Origin: Eubacteriaceae bacterium Marseille-Q4139
GTDB lineage: Bacteria > Bacillota > Clostridia > Lachnospirales > Lachnospiraceae
Assembly (NCBI GenBank): GCA_018223415.1
Contig: JAGTTQ010000001.1
Coordinates: 1,833,865 to 1,897,864 of the forward strand
Direction of reading: 5' to 3'
DNA: 64,000 nucleotides
The notes under the pieces are model-generated. The model saw only the letters and a program-made list of their open reading frames with translations, had not been told where the DNA came from and did no database searches. Both the position numbers and the translations under genes were made by a program. The stretch's first letter is position 1. The number at the start of each line of letters is the position of its first letter. Shown piece after piece: positions 43,154 through 51,064 of this stretch.

Positions 43154-44551
43154 ATGAGAAGAGGAACCTGGAAGCGCAGTCTTTTTGCCGCGGCGTTTTT
43201 GGCTTTCTGGCTGGCGGGAGCCGGCGGGCAGGCATTTGCGGCAGAGGACAGTACGGATCGATTCGTGGACGGCACGGTCATCAACGGCCTTGGCGTCACG
43301 GGAATGACGGCAGAAGAGGCAAAGGCGTTTATTGAGTCTTTTTACCAGGGAGGCTATACGTTAAAAATCCGGGACCGGGAGGGGAAACAGGAGACGATCC
43401 ATGACACGGACATCGGGTACAGCTTAAAGGTCACAGGCGATCTGGAAGCGATTCTCCAGGCGGAAAATGACGGCGGGCGCATAAGCGGGCCGGACGTGGA
43501 CAACCGGTATGAGGTGGAGGTGGCCGCAGAGTATGATGAAAAGCGGCTGCGGGCGGAGCTTCTTAAGCTCAGTTTTGTGAAAAATGCGCGGGAGACGAAG
43601 GATGCGTCCATCACGCCTTACCGGGAGGGGATGGCTTTTGAGATCGTGCCGGAGGTACAGGGGAATGACCTGGACGTGGAAAAGCTGGAAGCCGCTGTCG
43701 GCGGCGCGTTAAGGGCCGGGGCAGAGGTTTTGGAGCTTTCGGGCACCGACTGCTATAAAACCGTGAAGGTGCACGCGGATGATCCTGGCCTTATAAGCCT
43801 CTGCGATGCCATGAACCGGTGCGCCGACATGTCGGTGACGTATGTGTTTGGAGATACGGAAGAAATTTTGGAGGGCAGCGAGATCTGCCGCTGGCTTGAG
43901 GGCGCCGATGAGACAGGGATCCTGGTGGACGAGGCGCAGGCAGCGGCCTATGTGAAGACGCTGGCAAATCAGTATGATACCTACGGAATGCCGCATGATT
44001 TTCTGACGGCACAGGGGGATCAGGTGACGGTGACGGGGCCTTACGGCTGGAAAATCAATCAGGCCGCCGAGACGGAGGCCTTAATCCAGGCGATTCGTGC
44101 CGGTGAAAATACGGAGCGGGAGCCGATTTACGAAAAGACGGCGGCCAGCCGCAGCGGGAACGACTACGGGACGACGTATGTGGAAGTGGATCTGAAAAAC
44201 CAGCACCTCTATCTTTTCGAGGATGGAAGCTGTATCCTCGATACGCCTTTTGTGTCGGGAAACGTATCGAAGGGCTGGACGACGCCGGACGGGCTCTACT
44301 ATCTCTACTATAAACAGACGGACAAGGTACTCCGCGGTGAGGACTATGAGACGCCGGTGAAATACTGGATGCCGTTTAACGGCGGCATCGGGCTCCATGA
44401 TGCGAACTGGCGCTCGTCTTTTGGCGGGGAGATTTACAAAAACAGCGGCTCTCACGGCTGCATCAACCTGCCGCCGGACGCCGCGGCCATTGTCTATGAG
44501 CATGTCTATAAAAATATGCCGGTGATCTGCCATGGATCTTCTGGCATATAA
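43154..44551 (+). CDS. L,D-transpeptidase (YkuD) with PG_binding_4 domains
   Basis: A 465-residue exported enzyme. An N-terminal signal or anchor helix (LFAAAFLAFWLAGAGGQAFA) is followed by VINGLGVTGMTAEEAKAFIE, typical of PG_binding_4 (VanW-related) domains, two copies of which span about 45-330. The C-terminal YkuD domain (about 340-460) carries YVEVDLKNQHLYLFED, GIGLHDANWR and the catalytic NSGSHGCINLPP with Cys near 440. The enzyme makes 3-3 cross-links or attaches proteins to peptidoglycan. Length and architecture fit the clostridial VanW-YkuD type. It is a single-gene unit with a terminator at 44557-44590. Confidence 0.93.
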   Translation: MRRGTWKRSLFAAAFLAFWLAGAGGQAFAAEDSTDRFVDGTVINGLGVTGMTAEEAKAFIESFYQGGYTLKIRDREGKQETIHDTDIGYSLKVTGDLEAILQAENDGGRISGPDVDNRYEVEVAAEYDEKRLRAELLKLSFVKNARETKDASITPYREGMAFEIVPEVQGNDLDVEKLEAAVGGALRAGAEVLELSGTDCYKTVKVHADDPGLISLCDAMNRCADMSVTYVFGDTEEILEGSEICRWLEGADETGILVDEAQAAAYVKTLANQYDTYGMPHDFLTAQGDQVTVTGPYGWKINQAAETEALIQAIRAGENTEREPIYEKTAASRSGNDYGTTYVEVDLKNQHLYLFEDGSCILDTPFVSGNVSKGWTTPDGLYYLYYKQTDKVLRGEDYETPVKYWMPFNGGIGLHDANWRSSFGGEIYKNSGSHGCINLPPDAAAIVYEHVYKNMPVICHGSSGI

Positions 44552-44556
44552 AATCA

Positions 44557-44590
44557 GGCCCTGCGGGAAAACGGATCCGCAGGGCCTTTT
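44557..44590 (+). terminator. terminator between the transpeptidase and amidohydrolase genes
   Basis: GGCCCTGCGG pairs with CCGCAGGGCC and is followed by TTTTC. The convergent minus gene ends 31 bases away and may share it. Confidence 0.75.
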
Positions 44591-44620
44591 CAGGATTTTG
44601 AGAGTATATTGGCAGGCGGT

Positions 44621-45796
44621 TTATGAGCAATGTGCAGAAAGCCAGTCCATAGCCGCTTTTGCGTAGATGGCAGCAGCCGTCGCCAGGCAGTCTTCGTTAA
44701 AGACTACCTTCGGGTTGTGGTGGCTCTTCCATTTCGTCTTGTCCTCCACGGCGGCACCCATGCCAAAGTAGCTGGAGGGCACTTTTTCTGTGAAGAAAGC
44801 GAAGTCCTCGGAGCCCATGACATGATAAATGGGGAGAATCCGGAGCGTCTCGTCCATGTCATGAATGCTGTTCGCAATTTCCTGATTCAGGGCTTCGTCG
44901 CAGGCGCAAGCCGGGACGTCGCTTAAGACTTCGAATTCCACCTCGGTGCGGTAGGCAGCGGCCACCTGGTTCACTACCTGATGGATGCGTTCCATCAGCA
45001 TCTCCCTCACCGCAGGCTTGAAGGTACGCAGAGTGCCCTCTAAGACGGCGCGCTCGGGGATTACGTTGGAGACCTTCCCGGCGTCAAAGCGGCCGATGGT
45101 GAGGCTGGCTTCGTCGGTGGCAGAAATTTCCCTGGCGATTAGCTCCTGGAGCCCTAAGTAAATATGGACGCCGGTATTGATGGGGTCGATGCCGAGCTGC
45201 GGCGTGGAGCCGTGGGCGCCTTTTCCCGTCAGGGTGATGCGGAAGCCGTACACCGAGGACATGGGATAGGGGCCGTACATGACGGCGCCTGCCGGAAGCG
45301 TGGAGGCCACATGCATGGCAAAGGCCGCATCCACATGGGGATTTTCCAGGACGCCGCGGCCGATGGCTGCGCTGGCGCCGGCAAAGATTTCCTCGCCGGA
45401 CTGGAATAAGAGCTTTACGGTGCCGTTTAACTCATTTTCATGGGCTTTTAGGAGTTTGGCCGCGCCTAAGAGCGTTGCCGCGTGCAGGTCATGTCCGCAG
45501 GCGTGCATACAGCCGTTTTCCGACGCAAAGGGCTCGCCGGACTCCTCTGCCATGGGCAGCGCGTCCATGTCGCTTCGTAAAAGGAAGCACTTTCCTCCGG
45601 CTCCGATCTGCGCGACGATACAGGAACAGTCGTCGTAAGCCTGGTACGTTACGCCCATGACATCAAGCTGTTCTTTTATAAAAGCCATGGTGTTCGGAAG
45701 GGCAAGGCCGACCTCCGGGATTTTATGGAGGCTGCGCCTCCACGCGATAAGCTGTTCTTTCATGGACTGCGCTTCTTTTAACAGGTTATCATTCAT
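44621..45796 (-). CDS. M20D amidohydrolase (N-acyl amino acid hydrolase type)
   Basis: A 391-residue metallopeptidase of the M20D subfamily (HipO, IAA-amino acid hydrolase, aminoacylase). WRRSLHKIPEVGLAL at the N-terminus, RSDMDALPMAEES near 75, MHACGHDLHAATLLGAA near 93 with two metal ligands, and FQSGEEIFAGA near 135 with the catalytic Glu are present; HVMGSEDFAFFTEKVP near 330 completes the site. It is last in a minus-strand cluster with two membrane proteins of the DUF5058 type, so the membrane pair probably brings in the N-acyl amino acid or peptide it hydrolyses. Confidence 0.93.
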   Translation of the reverse strand: MNDNLLKEAQSMKEQLIAWRRSLHKIPEVGLALPNTMAFIKEQLDVMGVTYQAYDDCSCIVAQIGAGGKCFLLRSDMDALPMAEESGEPFASENGCMHACGHDLHAATLLGAAKLLKAHENELNGTVKLLFQSGEEIFAGASAAIGRGVLENPHVDAAFAMHVASTLPAGAVMYGPYPMSSVYGFRITLTGKGAHGSTPQLGIDPINTGVHIYLGLQELIAREISATDEASLTIGRFDAGKVSNVIPERAVLEGTLRTFKPAVREMLMERIHQVVNQVAAAYRTEVEFEVLSDVPACACDEALNQEIANSIHDMDETLRILPIYHVMGSEDFAFFTEKVPSSYFGMGAAVEDKTKWKSHHNPKVVFNEDCLATAAAIYAKAAMDWLSAHCS

Positions 45797-45832
45797 AGAA
45801 TTTCCTCACTTTCTGCCCTTTTTGGGCTTTGC

Positions 45833-46534
45833 CTATTCCTTTATGTATCCCACTTTATAGAGCAGCAGGTAGCAAAGGAAGCTGACGACGATGAAGCCAA
45901 GCATAAAATAGCTGTAATTTGCAGACATGAAGCCGTAACCGAGAATCAGGTATAAAAGACATGCCGCGATGATGGTCGGAGTGCTTAACTTCTTGTTTTT
46001 CATGAAATATGGGGCGGCCAGGGCGCCTGTTAAGGCCGGGGTCACGTTGTCGAAAGCCGGTGCAAGGGCCGGGCCTGTGATGATGGGCACCAGGATGTTT
46101 CCGAGAAACAGCATGCCGAGGAACAAAATCAGGGTGGTGACGATGGACGACGCGCCGATGGCGAGAGTCGTGATGATTTCGCCTTCTTCCGTGCCCCGCT
46201 CCACGTTGTTGACGCGGAGGGCGTTGGTGGCGGCCGGAAGCTTCATGTTCATGATGTTCCCGGTAATAAAGGAAAGGTAGGTGCCGCCGGAACCGAGGAA
46301 CGGCGAGTAGGACACCACCTCGACGACGCTGACGACGCCGTATATGGCCGTCAGGGTGATGATGGCGCTGATGGTGTTGGAAAACTGGATCTCGATGTCG
46401 CCGGCGTAAAGGAAAGTGATGACGGCCGGAACCATGAGGATTAAAAGGACGGCAATGGTGTCGCTGATTTTTCCGATTTTGTGGGTTGCGTTTGTATAGG
46501 CTTCCTGGGAATTTTTCTCTTGTCTGTTTGCCAT
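45833..46534 (-). CDS. membrane protein, partner of the DUF5058 protein
   Basis: A 234-residue protein; the start at 46534 has GGAGATATGGAA upstream at a suitable distance, better than the ATG at 46540. Six to seven helices are predicted. TISAIITLTAIYGVVSVVEVV and LGSGGTYLSFITGNIMNMKLP are notable, the latter with a conserved-looking GSGGTYLSF motif in a loop. It is encoded between the DUF5058 gene and the M20D gene with gaps of 24 and 36 bases. It is probably the second subunit of a two-part transporter. I know no characterised member. Confidence 0.75.
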   Translation of the reverse strand: MANRQEKNSQEAYTNATHKIGKISDTIAVLLILMVPAVITFLYAGDIEIQFSNTISAIITLTAIYGVVSVVEVVSYSPFLGSGGTYLSFITGNIMNMKLPAATNALRVNNVERGTEEGEIITTLAIGASSIVTTLILFLGMLFLGNILVPIITGPALAPAFDNVTPALTGALAAPYFMKNKKLSTPTIIAACLLYLILGYGFMSANYSYFMLGFIVVSFLCYLLLYKVGYIKE

Positions 46535-46558
46535 TTCCATATCTCCTTTCGGCGCAGA

Positions 46559-47290
46559 TTAAAGAATCAGATTGACGATATAGGATCCGAGCATGCCGAA
46601 CAGCATTCCGCCGGGGAAGGACATCTCCGTCAGGAAATGTTTTCCTGTCTTTTTTGCCAGCCAGTTGAAGAGAAGTGCTGCGGCAGCAGCCGTCACGAGC
46701 GCGGCCAGCGCCAGGATCTGCTCGGGTTTTTCCGTCCAGTAGGTCATGTAGGGAGCGCAGAACCAGCCCATCATGGCGATGAACACGCCGTCGATTAAAA
46801 GGTTATAGATGACCGGCTTCTTTTTCCGAAGGGTGGTCATGCCTTTATCCAGCTTTTTCTGGCCGAAAATCACGAGAAGCGGCTCATAGAGGATGCAGAT
46901 GGACATGGCCCACATGGTGCTCACAAAGATGGAGGCGTTGTAGCCCTCGTCGGTGTAGGAGAGAAGGCCGAAGGAGCGGGCTGCGATGTTGGCGGCCACG
47001 TTCTCATAGGAGCTGGAGCCGATGACTGACAGCCTGAGCCACGGGAAATATTTCCCGAGCACGGACATGAGCATCACGAGGATAATTAAAATCGGGATGC
47101 TGGGCACGATGGAAAACAGGGCGCTTCCGGTGATGACGCTTTTCATCTTCTGTTCGGTAAGTCCGATTTCCTTTCCGCGTTTCCACGCCCGGTACATGAA
47201 AAAAACGGACTGTCCGAGGACATACAAAATTACGATGCCGCAGAGCAGGAACATGACTGGTGAGTTTGCGATGGTTAAATAATCTTTCAT
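46559..47290 (-). CDS. DUF5058 family membrane protein
   Basis: A 243-residue protein starting at the ATG behind GGGGGAAGAAA. MKDYLTIANSPVMFLLCGIVILYVLGQSV and AWKRGKEIGLT match DUF5058. Five to six helices are seen. VIGSSSYENVAANIAARSFGL near 95 is a polar reentrant-like loop. DUF5058 genes usually lie next to a second membrane gene and an M20 peptidase, as here. The most likely role is uptake of a small peptide or acyl-amino acid, but this is inference from context. Confidence 0.82.
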   Translation of the reverse strand: MKDYLTIANSPVMFLLCGIVILYVLGQSVFFMYRAWKRGKEIGLTEQKMKSVITGSALFSIVPSIPILIILVMLMSVLGKYFPWLRLSVIGSSSYENVAANIAARSFGLLSYTDEGYNASIFVSTMWAMSICILYEPLLVIFGQKKLDKGMTTLRKKKPVIYNLLIDGVFIAMMGWFCAPYMTYWTEKPEQILALAALVTAAAAALLFNWLAKKTGKHFLTEMSFPGGMLFGMLGSYIVNLIL

Positions 47291-47427
47291 TTTCTTCCCC
47301 CTGTTCGGTTTTGCTGTTTGCAATTACTGGTGACTTTTTATATAATAAGAAATATCTATGAGTGCGCTCGGATCCATAGGAATTCACCGCCCTTTCATCG
47401 TCTGTTTTGTACATTTAATTTGATAAA

Positions 47428-47433
47428 AGTATA
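47428..47433 (-). promoter_or_regulatory. -10 box of the DUF5058-M20D operon
   Basis: On the minus strand TATACT lies at 47433-47428; the -35 box is weak, as expected for an activator-dependent promoter. It stands about 60 bases from the palindromic operator. Confidence 0.5.
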
Positions 47434-47473
47434 GCATGCCTTGTGCATTTTTACATATTCCCAATTCCATGCG

Positions 47474-47497
47474 TGGTATAAGTGATTCCTTATACCA
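47474..47497. promoter_or_regulatory. LysR-type operator between divergent genes
   Basis: TGGTATAA-GTGATTCC-TTATACCA is a perfect 8-base-arm inverted repeat with an 8-base spacer, containing the T-N11-A pattern. It sits between the LysR gene and the DUF5058-M20D operon, centred near -63 of the latter. Confidence 0.75.
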
Positions 47498-47528
47498 TGT
47501 GCCTGCCTTTTGTACGGAGGGAGCGATT

Positions 47529-48407
47529 ATGAACTTTAACCATCTGGAATATGCCGCGGCCGCGGCAAAATATGGTTCCATAAGCCGGGCCGCTCAGCAG
47601 CTTTTTCTTTCGCAGCCATATTTAAGCAGTATGATTAACGGCCTGGAGCGGGAGCTGGGTTATAAGATTTTTAACCGCACGCCTGCCGGGCTTACCCTGA
47701 CTCCGGAGGGGGAACGGTTCCTTGCCAGCGCGCAGCTCATTCTTCTGGAGCTAAAAAAAATCCGGGAAATCGGTTCCCAGGCAGAGGAAAAACAGTTAAA
47801 TATTTCCAGCTACTATTCCACACTGGTTATGGATAAATTTCTCCAGTTCCGGGCGTCTGCCGAAAAACAGCTTGCCGACAAGATTAAGGAGATGGGGAAT
47901 GAGGAGGTCATGCAGTCGGTGATGGCCGGTGAGAGCAGCCTCGGCATTGTCTTTTACGCCGAGGAGAGGGCAAAGCGGTACCAGAACATGGCTCAGGAGA
48001 TGGGGCTTTCGATGCGGGAGCTGTTTATTCCGCTGAAGCTTTATGCCATCATGGGAGAAAATCACCCGCTTGCGTCACGGGAATCCATCGATTGCGAGGA
48101 GCTGGGACGCCATCCTCATGTGTCCTATGATGATGCCAGTTCCATGCGTTATCTGGATTTTTTGAATATCGGCCGTTCTGCAAAGCTTCTGGAGGTATCT
48201 GACAGGGGGAGTTTTTACGACGCCCTCCAAAGCGGGGAATATCTGGCCGTCATGGCCTTCCGGAGAAATGCGTCCAGGCGGCCCGGGCTTGTGATGGTGC
48301 CCTTTTCCGGGAAGGACAGGTATCTGCTGTCCAGCTATGTGATCGGGAAAAATTACCGCCTGACGGAGCGGGAGAGGAAATTTTTGAGATTTTTGCAGGG
48401 AGCGTAA
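47529..48407 (+). CDS. LysR-family transcriptional regulator
   Basis: A 292-residue regulator starting at the ATG behind ACGGAGGGAG. The N-terminal helix-turn-helix reads EYAAAAAKYGSISRAAQQLFLSQPYLSSMINGLE (about 7-40), followed by the LysR linker helix and an inducer domain (about 90-290). It is divergent from the DUF5058-M20D operon with a palindrome (47474-47497) in between, and most likely controls it. Its inducer would be a substrate or product of the M20D enzyme. It shares the terminator at 48428-48475 with the kdgK operon. Confidence 0.93.
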   Translation: MNFNHLEYAAAAAKYGSISRAAQQLFLSQPYLSSMINGLERELGYKIFNRTPAGLTLTPEGERFLASAQLILLELKKIREIGSQAEEKQLNISSYYSTLVMDKFLQFRASAEKQLADKIKEMGNEEVMQSVMAGESSLGIVFYAEERAKRYQNMAQEMGLSMRELFIPLKLYAIMGENHPLASRESIDCEELGRHPHVSYDDASSMRYLDFLNIGRSAKLLEVSDRGSFYDALQSGEYLAVMAFRRNASRRPGLVMVPFSGKDRYLLSSYVIGKNYRLTERERKFLRFLQGA

Positions 48408-48427
48408 CAGAAAGATACGGATAAAAA

Positions 48428-48475
48428 TACCCCAGGGGCTCTGCGAGTTGGCAGCCGCAGAGCCCCTGGGGTTTT
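48428..48475. terminator. bidirectional terminator between LysR and kdgK
   Basis: ACCCCAGGGGCTCTGCG pairs with CGCAGAGCCCCTGGGGT, a 17-bp stem with T-rich flanks on both sides. Confidence 0.85.
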
Positions 48476-48523
48476 GTATATTGAGGAATCAAACTGCCCA
48501 AAAGGCAAATGGGGTTGGAAGCG

Positions 48524-49549
48524 TTATCTCTGAACGCGGCCGGAACCGTCGCCGCCGGCAAGCTTCTTTACTTCATCCACGGAAACCATGTTCATGTCGC
48601 CCTCGATGGAGTGCTTTAAGCAGGATGCAGCTACGGCGAATTCGATGGTGCCCTGTGCGTCGTAGTCATTTAAGCAGGCGTAGATTAAGCCGCCGCCGAA
48701 GCTGTCGCCGCCGCCCACACGGTCAACGATGTGCATGGCGTACTTCTTGCTGAAGTAGTAGCCGGTGCCGTCGTAGAGCATGGCAGACCAGTTGTTGTCG
48801 TTGGCGGAGATGGACTCGCGGAGCGTGATGGCAACCTTGGAGAAACCGAAGCGGTCAGCAAGCTGCTTTGCAACGTCCTTGTAGCCCTCGTGGTTTACGG
48901 TACCGGTCGTAACGTCCGTGTTTGCGGCCTTGATGCCGAATACGTCGGAAGCGTCCTCTTCATTGGCGATGCAGACATCCACATATTTGCAGAGCTCGCC
49001 CATAACCTGGCCGGCCTTTTCCTTGGACCAGAGCTTGTTTCTGTAATTTAAGTCGCAGGAAACCGTGAGGCCAAGCTCTTTTGCCTTCTTGCAGGCTTCC
49101 AGGCAGATGGCTGCAACGGTGTCGTTGAGGGCCGGGGTGATTCCGGTGAAGTGGAACCAGTCAGCGCCTTTGAAAATCTCAGCCCAGTCGAAGTCCTCGG
49201 CCGTCGCCTCGGAAATGGAGGAATGAGCGCGGTCATAGATTACCTTGGACGGTCTCTGGGAAGCGCCTTTCTCCAAGAAGTAGATGCCGACACGGTCGCC
49301 GCCGCGGGCAATAGCGGAGGTATCAACGCCGAACTGTCTTAATGCGTTTACGGCAGCCTGTCCGATTTCGTGCTTCGGGAGCTTTGTAACGAAAGCAGCG
49401 TCAACGCCGTAATTTGCAAGGGAAACTGCCACGTTGGCCTCGCCGCCGCCGTAGGTAGCACCGTAGGAGGTTGCCTGAACGAAACGATAGTAGCCTTCCG
49501 GAGCAAGCCGGAGCATGATTTCACCAAATGTAATGACTCTCTTTGCCAT
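48524..49549 (-). CDS. kdgK: 2-keto-3-deoxygluconate kinase (PfkB family)
   Basis: A 341-residue sugar kinase. VITFGEIMLRLAPEGYYRFVQA and GGGEANVAVSLANYGVDAAFVTKLP are typical for KDG kinase; IVDRVGGGDSFGGGLIYACL near 260 is the PfkB signature with the catalytic Asp. It phosphorylates KDG to KDPG, which the aldolase encoded just upstream splits. The start follows GAAGGAGAAAATATC, 18 bases after the aldolase gene. Together the two genes complete the shared late steps of the uronate and Entner-Doudoroff routes. Confidence 0.95.
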   Translation of the reverse strand: MAKRVITFGEIMLRLAPEGYYRFVQATSYGATYGGGEANVAVSLANYGVDAAFVTKLPKHEIGQAAVNALRQFGVDTSAIARGGDRVGIYFLEKGASQRPSKVIYDRAHSSISEATAEDFDWAEIFKGADWFHFTGITPALNDTVAAICLEACKKAKELGLTVSCDLNYRNKLWSKEKAGQVMGELCKYVDVCIANEEDASDVFGIKAANTDVTTGTVNHEGYKDVAKQLADRFGFSKVAITLRESISANDNNWSAMLYDGTGYYFSKKYAMHIVDRVGGGDSFGGGLIYACLNDYDAQGTIEFAVAASCLKHSIEGDMNMVSVDEVKKLAGGDGSGRVQR

Positions 49550-49567
49550 GATATTTTCTCCTTCTCT

Positions 49568-50527
49568 TTATTTCTGCATCAGATGTACGGCGAAGCCGTT
49601 GATTTCCTTGGACAGATAGATTGCGGTCATCTTGCCGTTCTTATATTTTGCCGTGGACTCATCGAAGGAATAGCCCATCATTTCCAGATAGTTCTTTGCC
49701 CTTGCAACGGAGTTGGTTGCAATGCCGATGTGGCCGTGTGCGCCGCGTCCCGGAGTCTTCATGGCCTCTACGGCTGTTCCGGCGAATACGGAGCTGTTTC
49801 CGACCTTCTTCGTGAAGCCGAACAGGCCGTCGAAAGCGTCTGCGGTGCTCTCTGCCTCAGCGTCGTTTGCGCAGTTGATGCCCACATGGGCAAGCTCGAA
49901 GCCAAGCATAGTCTGGACAGCCTCTCTCGTCAGGTCACGGATCTTATCGAAGTCGCCTGCCGTTACCAGGTCCTTCTTTACCATCCAGCTTCCGCCGCAT
50001 GCCAGGATCTTGTCGAAGGCAAGGTAGCTGTTGATGTTCTTTGCGTTGATGCCGCCGGTGGGCATGAACTTCATGGTCGTGTAGGGGGCAGCCATAGCCT
50101 TAATCATTTCCAGGCCGCCGGCAGCCTCTGCCGGGAAGAATTTTACGACCTCAAGGCCGAGGGAAAGGGCAACCTCCACGTCGCTGGGGTTTGCGGTTCC
50201 GGGAGTTACCGGCACGCCTTTTTCGATGCAGTATTTCACAACTTCCGGATTTAAGCCCGGGCTTACGATGAATTTTGCACCGGCGTTTACGGCACGGTCA
50301 ACCTGCTCGGTGGTCAGGACGGTTCCGGCGCCCACTAACATCTCCGGGCACTCTTTTGCCATGATGCGGATGGACTCCTCGGCAGCAGCCGTCCGGAAGG
50401 TTACTTCCGCACAGGGAAGGCCGCCCTCGCAGAGCGCCTTGGCAAGCGGAAGCGCATCTTTTGCATCGTCCAGCACAACAACCGGGACAATACCGATTTT
50501 CTGGATCTTTTCTAATACTTCATGCAT
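49568..50527 (-). CDS. eda: KDPG/KHG aldolase fused to a C-terminal VOC-like domain
   Basis: A 319-residue protein. Residues 1-212 are the aldolase: IGIVPVVVLDDAKDALPLAKAL, the catalytic-site EVTFRTAAAEE with Glu and Arg near 42-45, GAGTVLTTEQV near 68, and the Schiff-base Lys in EVVKFFPAEAAGG near 132. The extra part (about 213-319) starts AHVGINCAND and contains GRGAHGHIGIATNSVARAKNYLEMMGY and a final GFAVHLMQK, the pattern of a single VOC (glyoxalase-fold) module. Most aldolases end near 205-215 residues. It leads the operon with kdgK. Confidence 0.92.
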   Translation of the reverse strand: MHEVLEKIQKIGIVPVVVLDDAKDALPLAKALCEGGLPCAEVTFRTAAAEESIRIMAKECPEMLVGAGTVLTTEQVDRAVNAGAKFIVSPGLNPEVVKYCIEKGVPVTPGTANPSDVEVALSLGLEVVKFFPAEAAGGLEMIKAMAAPYTTMKFMPTGGINAKNINSYLAFDKILACGGSWMVKKDLVTAGDFDKIRDLTREAVQTMLGFELAHVGINCANDAEAESTADAFDGLFGFTKKVGNSSVFAGTAVEAMKTPGRGAHGHIGIATNSVARAKNYLEMMGYSFDESTAKYKNGKMTAIYLSKEINGFAVHLMQK

Positions 50528-50594
50528 GGTTCCATTCTCCTTTACTTTTTGTTTTTATTATGCTCTTTTTCCAGTAAGTTCATTTTTAGATGTC

Positions 50595-50613
50595 GGTTTC
50601 ACAATGCGAAACC
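50595..50613 (-). promoter_or_regulatory. operator-like palindrome 1 in the eda leader
   Basis: GGTTTCACAATGCGAAACC is an imperfect palindrome with six-base arms. Its reverse strand GTTTCGCATTGTGAAAC resembles the second site and IclR-type operators. It lies downstream of the predicted transcription start, suitable for repression. Confidence 0.5.
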
Positions 50614-50616
50614 ATG

Positions 50617-50629
50617 TTCCGTATTGCGG
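50617..50629 (-). promoter_or_regulatory. operator-like site 2 in the eda leader
   Basis: TTCCGTATTGCGG resembles IclR-family half-palindromes and aligns with the reverse strand of the neighbouring site. Confidence 0.45.
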
Positions 50630-50644
50630 TCTTAACTACTACTG

Positions 50645-50672
50645 ATTATACTCCCTGGGCATTAAATGTCAA
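50645..50672 (-). promoter_or_regulatory. promoter of the eda-kdgK operon
   Basis: On the minus strand TTGACA (50672-50667), 16-base spacer, TATAAT (50650-50645). Confidence 0.8.
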
Positions 50673-50762
50673 TAGAGAAAACCGTCTTTTTGCTGCATCA
50701 GAGCAGGAAAAAACGGAGAAAATATCAGGAAGAATTCCGCCTTCCCATTGAGGGGAAAATGT

Positions 50763-50950
50763 GGTAAAATAACGAGGAAAGTGCGGCTCATGCTTGCATG
50801 AAGCCGCATTTAACGAGAAAACCCATCGAGACGCAGTCGAGAGGGTAAAATAACGAGGAAAGTGCGGCTCATGCTTGCATGAAGCCGCATTTGACGAGAA
50901 ACCCCATCGAGACGGCAGTCGAGAGGGTAAAATGACGAGGAAAGCCGGGC
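50763..50950 (+). repeat. 81/82-bp tandem repeat, 2.3 copies
   Basis: The unit begins GGTAAAATAACGAGGAAAG at 50763, 50844 and 50926. Each full copy contains GTGCGGCTCATGCTTGCATGAAGCCGCAT, a stem-loop with about 12-base arms, and an ACGAGAAAACCCATCGAGACG segment. The copies differ at only a few positions, so the duplication is recent or maintained. Confidence 0.85.
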
Positions 50951-51010
50951 GTTTAAATCCGCCGGAGGCACGTGGCCGCGAAGCGGACACGGCAGAATAA
51001 CCGCAGAGGA
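50946..51010 (+). repeat. MITE/REP-like element, partial copy C
   Basis: GCGTTTAAATCCGCCGGAGGCAC-GTGGCCGCGAAGCGGACACGGCAGAATAACCGC aligns with the right half of copies A and B. It adjoins the tandem repeat and stands about 55 bases before a gene start. Confidence 0.65.
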
Positions 51011-51064
51011 ACGTCAGAGAGAAAGACAGCCGTCAGGGCTGCAAAAGAAGAAAATGAGGTAACT

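Larger units (their letters stand above)
50528..51064. other. 537-base intergenic region with repeats
   Basis: It contains the eda promoter and operator-like sites, the 81/82-bp tandem repeat (50763-50950) and partial repeat copy C (50946-51010). No protein gene is seen. Confidence 0.7.

Noticed and set aside
49370..50254. 294-codon plus-strand frame opposite the eda gene
   Set aside because: Antisense shadow of the aldolase gene with no ribosome site or recognisable motifs.
50763..50950. CRISPR array
   Set aside because: Only 2.3 copies of an 81/82-bp unit without unique spacers; it is a plain tandem repeat.
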